Source: Microbacteriaceae bacterium PS02066
GTDB taxonomy: Bacteria; Actinomycetota; Actinomycetes; Actinomycetales; Microbacteriaceae
Assembly (NCBI GenBank): GCA_029959545.1
Contig: JASCPH010000010.1
Span: 1 to 64,000, forward strand
Direction: 5' to 3'
Length of the DNA: 64,000 nucleotides
Part shown: in pieces, positions 56,656 through 63,210 of the stretch
How positions within the stretch are numbered: the first letter of the stretch is position 1
How the letters are laid out: each line of letters opens with the position of its first letter
The notes under the pieces: generated by a model
The model's database searches: none
Told to the model about the DNA's origin: nothing
Seen by the model: only the letters and a program-made list of their open reading frames with translations
Program-made: the position numbers and the translations under genes

Positions 56656-57185
56656 GACCCGCTCACCACGGAGCCCGTCGCAGGCGCCGCGCTGTCCGCG
56701 CTGGCGCGGGAGCGGCGGTGTCGGGTCCACAGGCTCAGGCCGAGGACGATGACGCCGGCGCCGAGGGCGACGTCGGCGAGGTTGCCGATGAACAGGTTCC
56801 CGTAGGCGAGGAAGTCGGTGACGTGCCCGACCCCGAACCCAGGGGGGGAGAACAGCCGGTCGATCAGGTTCCCGATCGCGCCTCCGAGGATCAGGCCGAT
56901 CCCCAGCGCCCACCCTCCGGTCCGCGCCCGCGCGGCGGCGACGACCAGCAGCACCACGGCACCGACCCCGAGGAGAGTGAGCAGCCCGGTGACCCCGGCG
57001 CCGAGGGAGAGGATCGCGCCGGGGTTGAACGCGAGTTGCAGCCCGAGCAGATCCCCCAGCAGCGGGATCCGCTCCTCCTGACTCAACCCGCCCAGTGCGG
57101 CCGCCTTCGTCGCCTGGTCGACCAGGACCACCACAGCGGCGGCCAGGCACGCGACCGCGAACCGCCGGGTCTGCTCACGAACCAT
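56652..57185 (-). CDS. lspA: Lipoprotein signal peptidase (signal peptidase II)
   Basis: Aspartic membrane protease cutting lipoprotein signals (177 aa). Four spans; catalytic Asp residues are in GNLIDRLF and GNLADVALG, with the LAFNPGAILSLG segment. The variation FNPGA instead of the usual NxGAAF is typical of actinobacterial secondary LspA copies, in my recollection. Encoded with lnt and a lipoprotein client in one block, so the island brings its own processing enzymes. Confidence 0.9.
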   Translation of the reverse strand: MVREQTRRFAVACLAAAVVVLVDQATKAAALGGLSQEERIPLLGDLLGLQLAFNPGAILSLGAGVTGLLTLLGVGAVVLLVVAAARARTGGWALGIGLILGGAIGNLIDRLFSPPGFGVGHVTDFLAYGNLFIGNLADVALGAGVIVLGLSLWTRHRRSRASADSAAPATGSVVSGS

Positions 57186-57262
57186 CAGCGGCTCCTCGTG
57201 CGTTCGCGGGGGCCGCTGATACGCCGGCCATCAGACCGGCGATCAGGAAGAGACCTTTGGTG

Positions 57263-57538
57263 TCAGAAGTCGAAGAGGTCACCGAGGAACCCTTCCTTCC
57301 GCCGACGCCCGGAGCGACCGTGATGATCCCTGTCACGGTCAGAACGGTGGTCGCCCTCCCGCGGAGAGGGGGCGGTGCTGGTTTGCCGGCCGCCGCCGGC
57401 GAGGTCGGCGGCACGGTCGAGGATCTTGTCGAGCTCGCCACGGTCCAGCCACACGCCCCGGCACTGCGGGCAGTAGTCGATCTCGACCCCGGAGCGTTCC
57501 GTGATCAGCAGGGCGGTCCCGTCGACCGGACATTTCAT
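57263..57538 (-). CDS. zf-TFIIB zinc-ribbon protein
   Basis: A 91-aa cytosolic protein. An N-terminal zinc ribbon has CPVDG at the start and CPQCRGVWLDRGELDKIL, the TFIIB-type zinc-finger domain found in many small bacterial proteins of unknown role. The second half is a basic, Asp/Arg/His-rich linker with a short GFLGDLFDF amphipathic end resembling other members. Coupled by ATGA to copC upstream; 77 bp before lspA. Confidence 0.82.
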   Translation of the reverse strand: MKCPVDGTALLITERSGVEIDYCPQCRGVWLDRGELDKILDRAADLAGGGRQTSTAPSPREGDHRSDRDRDHHGRSGRRRKEGFLGDLFDF

Positions 57539-58251
57539 GAGGGGTTCTCCTTCTGTTGCTGGTCGTCGGCGGGTCCGCCATCCGCGGCGGCCGCGGCTGC
57601 GGCTGATCGGTCGCGGCGACGACGCTCTCTGGCCACCATAAGCACGACCACCAGCACGCCGCCCAGCACGATCACGCCGCTGGCGACGGCCAAGATCGGC
57701 AGAAGCTCCCCACCCCCGGAGGGCTCACCGTGACCGGGGTTCCCGGTGGTGTCGGTGGACGTCGGAGACGGGTCGGGTGTCTGCTCCTCGGTCGCTTCGG
57801 GGGTGGGGGCGCTGGTGGGGACGGTGATCGCTTCGACGGTGTACTGGTACTCGTTGCTGATCGGGTGCCCGTCGCTGGAGACGACCCGCCATCGCACCGT
57901 GTGCACGCCCGCCTGACCGGGTGTCACCGCCTGGGTGACCGTGGTCGCGTCGATGACCGGGTCCCCCGATGCGATGTTCTGCCCGTCCGGGGCGACCACC
58001 TCGATGATCACGGCGCTGAAATCGGTGAGGATCTCGCCGCTGAACGTCAGCGAGATCTCCTCCGGGACCATGCTGACCGTGGATCCGGCTTCCGGGGAGG
58101 AGGAGACGATCTCATCGTGCGCGGCTGCGGGCGCCGCGGGGGCGAACAGGAGCCCGGCGGCCAGCAGCAGCGTCGTCAGAGCGGGCAGGAGGAAGACGCG
58201 TCTCCGTGAGCCGGATCGGTGCGGGTGTTCGTGGTCGGTGACGGTGGTCAA
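57535..58251 (-). CDS. CopC-domain copper-binding protein, membrane-anchored
   Basis: Exported copper protein (238 aa): signal peptide ending AAA-HDEIVSS, so the N-terminal His after cleavage can bind Cu; a CopC beta-sandwich (LTFSGEILTDFSAVIIEV, VRWRVVSSDGHPISNEYQY with a second His); a Thr/Pro/Glu linker; and a C-terminal membrane span with basic tail. Expected to hand copper to CopD/CtaG proteins of this block. 13 bp after the FAD oxidoreductase gene. Confidence 0.88.
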   Translation of the reverse strand: MTTVTDHEHPHRSGSRRRVFLLPALTTLLLAAGLLFAPAAPAAAHDEIVSSSPEAGSTVSMVPEEISLTFSGEILTDFSAVIIEVVAPDGQNIASGDPVIDATTVTQAVTPGQAGVHTVRWRVVSSDGHPISNEYQYTVEAITVPTSAPTPEATEEQTPDPSPTSTDTTGNPGHGEPSGGGELLPILAVASGVIVLGGVLVVVLMVARERRRRDRSAAAAAAADGGPADDQQQKENPS

Positions 58252-58264
58252 GGCGGTGGTCCTT

Positions 58265-59284
58265 TCAGGGCCGGTTGATGATGTGCTGGGCGATCGTCGT
58301 CGCGTCTTTCCACACCCCGGCGAGGGTGTCGGAGCCGCGGCCGCCGTACTGCGGCATCCCCGCTACGAACAGCCCGGGCAGCCCGGTCAGGGTGCGCCGC
58401 GGCCGGTCGACACGGGCCGGTTCCGGGAGCCAGTCGTCGCCTGGGGTGTAGCCGGTGGCGAGGATCACCGAGCGGGGGGATGCCTGCGTACCGTCAGCGA
58501 AGGTCACCACGTCGCCGGTAGCGTCCTCCACCGCAGCTGCGATCGTGACCCCGGCGCGGCGCAGCTGCTCATAGCTGTCGCCGAAGACCGGCTCGGGGCG
58601 ACGCTCCCGGGAGAACAGCGGCACCCTCTCCCCTGCCGCGGCGGGATAGCTCATCGCGGGGCGATGTTGCCGCCGAGTTCTCACGGACAGTGTCACGGTG
58701 TGCGACGCGGACAGTTCGCGGGCCAGCTGTGCACCGCTGTTCCCGCCGCCCACAACCAGCACGTCCCCGGTGGGGATCTGCCTCGGGTACAGGTACTCGC
58801 TGCTGTGCAGCACCACCCCGGGCACCGTCAGCAGAGACGCCCACTCCGGAAGCCGCGGGTGCGCGGCCGCGCCAGTCGCGCAGATCACGTTGCGGGTCTG
58901 CACCTCCCCTGCCGTCGTCGACAGCAGCAGAGTCGAGCCGTTCCCGCGGTGCTCCACCCCGGTCGCCTGGATGCCCCAGACCGTCTCCACGCCCAGCCCG
59001 GCTTCCACGAAGGTGAGGTAGTCGGCCATCTCGTCCACTCGCGGATGCCGGCGCTGGTCGCCCAGCAGCCGCCGCGGAGACAGCGCGCTATGCCGTGCGT
59101 CGCTGAGAAGCTCCATCGAATGCCACCGTGAGGACCAGGAACGCTGCCCCGTGCTGGCGGCGTCGATCACCACGAACTCGTGCTGCGGCCGCAGCCCTTC
59201 CGCGCTCAGAGCCGCGGCAACCGCGAGCCCGGACTGCCCGGCGCCGACGATGATCGCCCGCCGATGCGTCAAACCCGCCCGCAT
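58265..59284 (-). CDS. FAD/NAD(P)-dependent oxidoreductase (FMO/TrxB-like)
   Basis: A 339-aa flavoprotein with two Rossmann motifs, IIVGAGQSGLAVA (FAD) and VLVVGGGNSGAQLA (NAD(P)H), and the ATGYTPGDDWLPE segment typical of flavin monooxygenase-like or YpdA-like reductases. No CxxC pair is seen, so it is not a classical thioredoxin reductase. Translationally coupled to the DsbA-like gene (TGATG), which suggests a thiol or metalloid redox role; substrate unknown. Confidence 0.78.
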   Translation of the reverse strand: MRAGLTHRRAIIVGAGQSGLAVAAALSAEGLRPQHEFVVIDAASTGQRSWSSRWHSMELLSDARHSALSPRRLLGDQRRHPRVDEMADYLTFVEAGLGVETVWGIQATGVEHRGNGSTLLLSTTAGEVQTRNVICATGAAAHPRLPEWASLLTVPGVVLHSSEYLYPRQIPTGDVLVVGGGNSGAQLARELSASHTVTLSVRTRRQHRPAMSYPAAAGERVPLFSRERRPEPVFGDSYEQLRRAGVTIAAAVEDATGDVVTFADGTQASPRSVILATGYTPGDDWLPEPARVDRPRRTLTGLPGLFVAGMPQYGGRGSDTLAGVWKDATTIAQHIINRP

Positions 59285-59952
59285 CACTGGCCACCGTTCA
59301 CCGCAGCCTGGATGGCGTTCTCGAGGTCGTCCCATTCCTGCAGCTCGAGCAGTTCACCGTCGAGGAAGAACGTCGGGGTGCTGCTCACGCCAAGCGCCTG
59401 GCCCTCTTCGAAGTCCAGTTCCACCCGCTCCGTCGTGGCCGGGTCCGCCACGGCGGCGTCATAGGCGGCCATGTCCAGACCGATCTCTTCCGCGAAGCCA
59501 CGGAACAGGTCGGCGCGAGACTCCTGCGCCTCACCCCACTCCGCCTGCGTCTCGAACAGCCGGACATACATGTCCTCGAACCGGTCCTGCTGCGCGGCCG
59601 CTTCCGCTGCGACCGCCGCGTTCTTGGAGTTGAAATGGCCCGGCAGCGGGAAGTAGCGGACCACATATGTGATCTCCCCCGCGAACTGCTCCCGCAGATC
59701 CTCCACGATCGGGAAGAACGCGCCACACGCCTCGCACTCGAAGTCGAGGAACTCGACCAGGGTGACAGCGCCCTCCCCGCCGTCGTCGAGGACATGCGAG
59801 CTCTCCCGCACCACCTGCGGGGATGCGTCACCGCCCCCAGATGAAGGTGGAGCTGTCTGGCTCTGATTGACAAGGACGTAGATCAACGCGGCGACCACCA
59901 TCACCACCACAACGGCAATGGTGACGAGTGTCGCCTTCACAGGGGTTTTCAT
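59284..59952 (-). CDS. DsbA-family membrane-anchored thioredoxin-fold protein
   Basis: A 222-aa thiol oxidoreductase facing outside: membrane span near residues 7-28, a Ser/Gly linker, then a DsbA fold with redox motif CEAC in FLDFECEACGAFFP, an inserted helical domain and the cis-Pro loop VSSTPTFFLDG. Probably forms or isomerises disulfides in exported proteins, complementing the reducing CcdA/TlpA pair. ATG 59952 has a GGAGT site. Confidence 0.88.
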   Translation of the reverse strand: MKTPVKATLVTIAVVVVMVVAALIYVLVNQSQTAPPSSGGGDASPQVVRESSHVLDDGGEGAVTLVEFLDFECEACGAFFPIVEDLREQFAGEITYVVRYFPLPGHFNSKNAAVAAEAAAQQDRFEDMYVRLFETQAEWGEAQESRADLFRGFAEEIGLDMAAYDAAVADPATTERVELDFEEGQALGVSSTPTFFLDGELLELQEWDDLENAIQAAVNGGQ

Positions 59953-59988
59953 CGGGTACTCCAAACCAAGACACGGCACAGGACAGAA

Positions 59989-60007
59989 CCCGGGCACGCA
60001 GCCCGGG
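59989..60007 (-). terminator. Terminator after the DUF6153-like gene
   Basis: Arms CCCGGGC (59989-59995) and GCCCGGG (60001-60007) around a 5-nt loop; on the minus strand followed by TTCTGT. Separates the copC/ccd operon from the upstream gene. Confidence 0.6.
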
Positions 60008-60042
60008 ACGAAGCGCCACCCGGAAGGGCGGCGTGCCAGATG

Positions 60043-60495
60043 TCAGGTTCGGGAAAGACCCAACTGCGTCAGCGAGAAGACGATCGGGTGAGCACGGGCG
60101 GCCGGCGCCGGAAGCAGCGAAGGCATGCGTGGTCCGTCACCGAGAACCGGAGGCATCCGCCGACGCCACAATCCCCGCAGCACCACCATGAACGTCAGCC
60201 CGCACAACACGCCCAACATGCACAGCGCAGCGCCCACCAACGCGTTCGGCCCAGAAGCGACACCACCGGCGACCGCCTCATGCTCAGCCGGTGCATCAGC
60301 CACGGGTCCGACATGCGGGTCCATCAACCCAGAAATCACCAGCGGGACAGGAGTCGAACCGTCCGCCTCTGTGTGACCCGTCGCTGCCAGACCCAGCATC
60401 AGCAACAACGCCAAACCGACGCTGGTAATGAGCCTCATTATCAACAGCTGCTCATTCAGCGTCACGGAGCGCGGAGTCCGGGCCGAAGAGACCAT
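60043..60495 (-). CDS. Small exported membrane protein in copper block (possibly DUF6153)
   Basis: A 150-aa protein with two membrane segments: an N-terminal signal-like one (ITSVGLALLLMLGLAATG) and another near residues 85-105 with GAALCMLGVLCGLTFMVVL. The exposed stretch between has several His and acidic residues (LMDPHVGPVADAPAEHEAV), possibly metal-related. Function unknown. TAGGCT box 7 nt before ATG 60495. A shorter form starting at residue 20 (MRLITSV) is possible. Confidence 0.55.
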   Translation of the reverse strand: MVSSARTPRSVTLNEQLLIMRLITSVGLALLLMLGLAATGHTEADGSTPVPLVISGLMDPHVGPVADAPAEHEAVAGGVASGPNALVGAALCMLGVLCGLTFMVVLRGLWRRRMPPVLGDGPRMPSLLPAPAARAHPIVFSLTQLGLSRT

Positions 60496-60502
60496 CGCCA
60501 AC

Positions 60503-60508
60503 AGCCTA
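60503..60508 (-). promoter_or_regulatory. -10 box TAGGCT
   Basis: Minus-strand TAGGCT 7 nt before ATG 60495. Confidence 0.5.
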
Positions 60509-60660
60509 CCGTGTGCAAATTAGAGAGCCTGACCCGTTTCCCGAACGACAACCCTAGGCCTTGAAGAGAGTGCGTCGTCGAGTTCTTCGACAACGCCGAA
60601 GGTTAATAGCGGTCACTCGTTCCGGGCGATGCATGCTCGTGCAGCCGCGAGAACGTCGCG

Positions 60661-60729
60661 ATCGCCCGACACCGCAGCGCTGCGACAACTCGCCACTGCG
60701 CCCGCTCGCGAGCCCGCTCACGCCTGACC
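60661..60729 (+). pseudogene. Possible remnant of a CadA-type ATPase C-terminus
   Basis: In one frame this stretch reads AALRQLATAPAREPAHA and a stop, closely resembling the last residues of the CadA at 36820 (AALRQLAAIPAREPEHAHA). The DNA shares the run CCCGCTCGCGAGCCCG. Nothing before about 60660 matches. The remaining 60502-60836 region has no gene that I can support. Confidence 0.4.
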
Positions 60730-60836
60730 GACCCCTCGCCCGCGGCGTGATCGTGCCGCCTGACTTGGAGCCGGGACCATCCTCAGCAAGCATTCGTCAC
60801 TGAGCACTTGGGACGAGCCGCAGGGTCGCTGCTGAC

Positions 60837-61067
60837 TTACTGAGTTGCGAGCAGGATGGCGGTATAATCCCCCTCCGTGAGTAGATCCAGCGACATGTAT
60901 GCGAACTCGACCGCGTCGAAGCTGTTCGGCACCATCTGCCAGTCATCTTCGAGTCCGGTCGTCTTGTACTGCGGTTCGTATCTCCATGTCTTGAGAATCC
61001 GAACCAGCTCGTCGTGATCGATCTCCCCGCGCTGCGCCCGTCTCACGATGTCCATCGCAGTCTCCAT
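60837..61067 (-). CDS. Small hypothetical protein downstream of the phosphoesterase
   Basis: A 76-aa acidic protein without membrane segments or cysteines. Helix-rich start IVRRAQRGEIDHDELVRILKTW, then an aromatic-rich middle and NSFDAVEFAYMSLDLLTEGDYTAI. No family recognised. AAGGGGA ribosome site before the ATG. Located 81 bp downstream of the phosphoesterase gene on the same strand, so could be a third member of that unit. Confidence 0.55.
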   Translation of the reverse strand: METAMDIVRRAQRGEIDHDELVRILKTWRYEPQYKTTGLEDDWQMVPNSFDAVEFAYMSLDLLTEGDYTAILLATQ

Positions 61068-61148
61068 AACCGTCCCCTTTCATTGCACAAACGCGCACGG
61101 AGCGCGGACACTCCCCATGGCAACAGTCGCCGCGTGGGCCACCGTTGC

Positions 61149-61970
61149 TCAAGTCATTCCGCCCTCTAACTCGATCTTGAGAGCGTCTATGACGTCGGAT
61201 TCACGTCCGAGCACAAGAAGATCGATCGGTCGTGCGCCATCGAGGTTCGCGTTGTGCCCGCGAAGCCATGCCTGCGCAGCACTCGGGACGTACAGCCGAT
61301 CGAGAAGGCCAGCTATCTCGACAGACACGGGCGCATCACGCCGCATATCGGAAAGGCTCCCGAGCCATCGATCAATCACATCAAAGGGCACAGGTCGAAA
61401 GTCGAAGGCGTCCACGCCGACGTGGAACTCGTGCGAACCGTGGGGTCCGAACCCCCTGTCGTGCGTGTGACCGTGGACCAGCGGCACGCCACTGTCATTT
61501 GGACGGCGGGAACTGTGTCGCTCTACTCCGGTCGAGTCGCCCACGAATGGATAATGCGATGCGAGCAGACGACGGCCGTGCCGGTGCCCGTCAAGAACCT
61601 CAGACAAAACCGTCCACCCTGCATCCTCGTAGATCGGCCGGAACCTCTCGATTGCTCGGTTCGACTGAGTCGCCGGCGAGACGCGGTCGTGATTGCCGGG
61701 GACGAGCAGGCGCCTGCCGTTGAGGCGCGATGTCAGCCCAACGCTCTGCTCGATCGGACCGAGAGCGAGGTCGCCGAGATGCAGCACGGTGTCGTCGGGA
61801 CCCACGAGATCGTTCCAGCGCTCGACCATGACGGCGTTCATCTCATCAACTGAATCGAAGGGCCGGTCAGCCAGCTCGCTTATGCGAGCGTGCCCGAAGT
61901 GATGATCACTCGTCACGAAGTCGATGGCATCGAAGTCGAAACCCATCGCCTCAGGTCGTTCGTCAGTCAT
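61149..61970 (-). CDS. Metallophosphoesterase fused to an MbcA/ParS/Xre (DUF2384)-like domain
   Basis: A 273-aa two-domain protein. Residues 15-200 are a phage-type calcineurin-like phosphoesterase with all metal motifs: SDHHFGH (21-27), GDL (66-68), GNHD (92-95), SHYP with His139, and GHTH (167-170). The last 50 residues, AQAWLRGHNANLDGARPID onward, match the C-terminal toxin-binding domain of MbcA/ParS/Xre antitoxins in the WL-x-N-x-L-x-G-x-RPIDLL pattern. I know no described system with this fusion. ATGA overlap with the PD-(D/E)XK-like gene upstream makes them one translational unit. Confidence 0.75.
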   Translation of the reverse strand: MTDERPEAMGFDFDAIDFVTSDHHFGHARISELADRPFDSVDEMNAVMVERWNDLVGPDDTVLHLGDLALGPIEQSVGLTSRLNGRRLLVPGNHDRVSPATQSNRAIERFRPIYEDAGWTVLSEVLDGHRHGRRLLASHYPFVGDSTGVERHSSRRPNDSGVPLVHGHTHDRGFGPHGSHEFHVGVDAFDFRPVPFDVIDRWLGSLSDMRRDAPVSVEIAGLLDRLYVPSAAQAWLRGHNANLDGARPIDLLVLGRESDVIDALKIELEGGMT

Positions 61971-62926
61971 CCCCGCTGTCCCTTCCGCTCACCGCGAGTC
62001 TCCCCGCTGAGCAGGTACCTGATCCGCGCCCGTTCCTCCTCGATGTCCACAGACCGGCACGCGATTCGCTCGATGAAGTCGACGAGGCCCCACCTTGTCA
62101 GGTGCCCGTAGCGTGACGAGTAGATCCCGAGGCGTGTGATCCCATACTCGTCGTCGAGGTCGAACAGGGCGTAGCCGAGCATCTGGTAGACGTCCACGTT
62201 ACGTAGATCATCGTGACACCGCTTTGTTCGCGCATTCCGCTCCCCGATTCGCGTCTTCAGATCGAGCAAGCAGCCGGACGCGATCAAGTCGGCATCGGCT
62301 TTGCAGAAGGCTGAGCCGGCGAATGTCGGCCCGAGATCGAACGGGCCGTTCAGGGCGGGCAGCAATCTCGATTCCGCCAGCGCCATCAAATCCCCCAGTT
62401 CTCGAGAGGCATCGTTGGGCACGACGGCGAGCAAGCCGTCGACGTCCATCTCGCCGTCCGTGAGGAACGCCTGAAGAGGCGAGCCTGCTGTGAGGCCGAC
62501 TCGATAGACCTCAGTGAAGAGCGCAATGGCCCAGCAGCTCGCGTGCAAGTCGTTCCACGAGTGTTCGGTTGCAGCGAGCTGAGCCCTTCGGATCACAGCG
62601 TCGACGCCAGCGAGAATCTCGGGACGAGTCGTGAATGCGCTGCGGGCAACGTCGGCGTCGTACATCGGGTCGAGACGGAATCGAATCGCAAAGTCGAACG
62701 CCGCACCGAGGGTGCCAGCGTTCACCCCAGTCCAATCGATCAGCATCGGTCCGGCTGCGACTCGGTAGTCGCGCTGCAGCCCACGCAGATCCTTCACCAG
62801 TGAATCGAAGTACTTGCGGAGCGGAGATTGCTTGTCTTTGATCTCGTACGTAAGGCTCGAGAACACATAGTCGTTGGAGTGCGTGGGCTCTTCCGATGAG
62901 AAGCCCGGAAGCATGAAGTCTGGCAT
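61967..62926 (-). CDS. PD-(D/E)XK-like putative nuclease
   Basis: A 319-aa protein. The putative catalytic core is in the C-terminal third: KADADLIASGCLLDLKTRIG gives Asp211/Asp213 and the Asp222-x-Lys224 pair, followed by VYQMLGYALFD (Gln248), the order seen in PD-(D/E)XK nucleases. N-terminal 200 residues are helical without recognised domain. ATG 62926 chosen because a TAGGAC box lies 7 nt upstream and the longer frame has no family-like sequence. Coupled to the phosphoesterase fusion; next to an integrase. Confidence 0.6.
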   Translation of the reverse strand: MPDFMLPGFSSEEPTHSNDYVFSSLTYEIKDKQSPLRKYFDSLVKDLRGLQRDYRVAAGPMLIDWTGVNAGTLGAAFDFAIRFRLDPMYDADVARSAFTTRPEILAGVDAVIRRAQLAATEHSWNDLHASCWAIALFTEVYRVGLTAGSPLQAFLTDGEMDVDGLLAVVPNDASRELGDLMALAESRLLPALNGPFDLGPTFAGSAFCKADADLIASGCLLDLKTRIGERNARTKRCHDDLRNVDVYQMLGYALFDLDDEYGITRLGIYSSRYGHLTRWGLVDFIERIACRSVDIEEERARIRYLLSGETRGERKGQRG

Positions 62927-63012
62927 CGCCGTCGTCCTAACCGGACCCCGATCTGAAGCCCTACTTGCATGGGCCTGGGTTTCGCTCCTTCGCGGACACG
63001 GGAGTTTCGTGT

Positions 63013-63210
63013 TCATGGCCATCGCTTGAAGACGTCGTCGAACGCATCGACGTGCGCGAGCGAGCGCTCGATGTGCGCCAGTTCGTGCTCATCCGCGAAC
63101 TCGTCGGCGTTGCGATCGAGCAGATTGCGATGTTCCCCGAGAGCATTGACGAGGATCGCGTGGCACTCGGGGTTGGCGAGCAGTTCGTCGAGTTCGTGGT
63201 GAACGTCCAT
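63013..63210 (-). CDS. Small hypothetical protein coupled to integrase
   Basis: A 65-aa acidic, His-rich helical protein (LDELLANPECHAILVNALGE, HELAHIERSLAHVDAFDDVF). No HTH visible, so not an obvious excisionase. ATG 63210 overlaps the integrase stop (TGATG); GTG 63213 is an alternative. Confidence 0.55.
   Translation of the reverse strand: MDVHHELDELLANPECHAILVNALGEHRNLLDRNADEFADEHELAHIERSLAHVDAFDDVFKRWP

Noticed and set aside
60554-60803. Two overlapping 79-80-codon open frames between the copper block and the 76-aa gene
   Set aside because: Both are Arg-rich shadows without ribosome site; only a short CadA-like tail in a third frame is suggestive.
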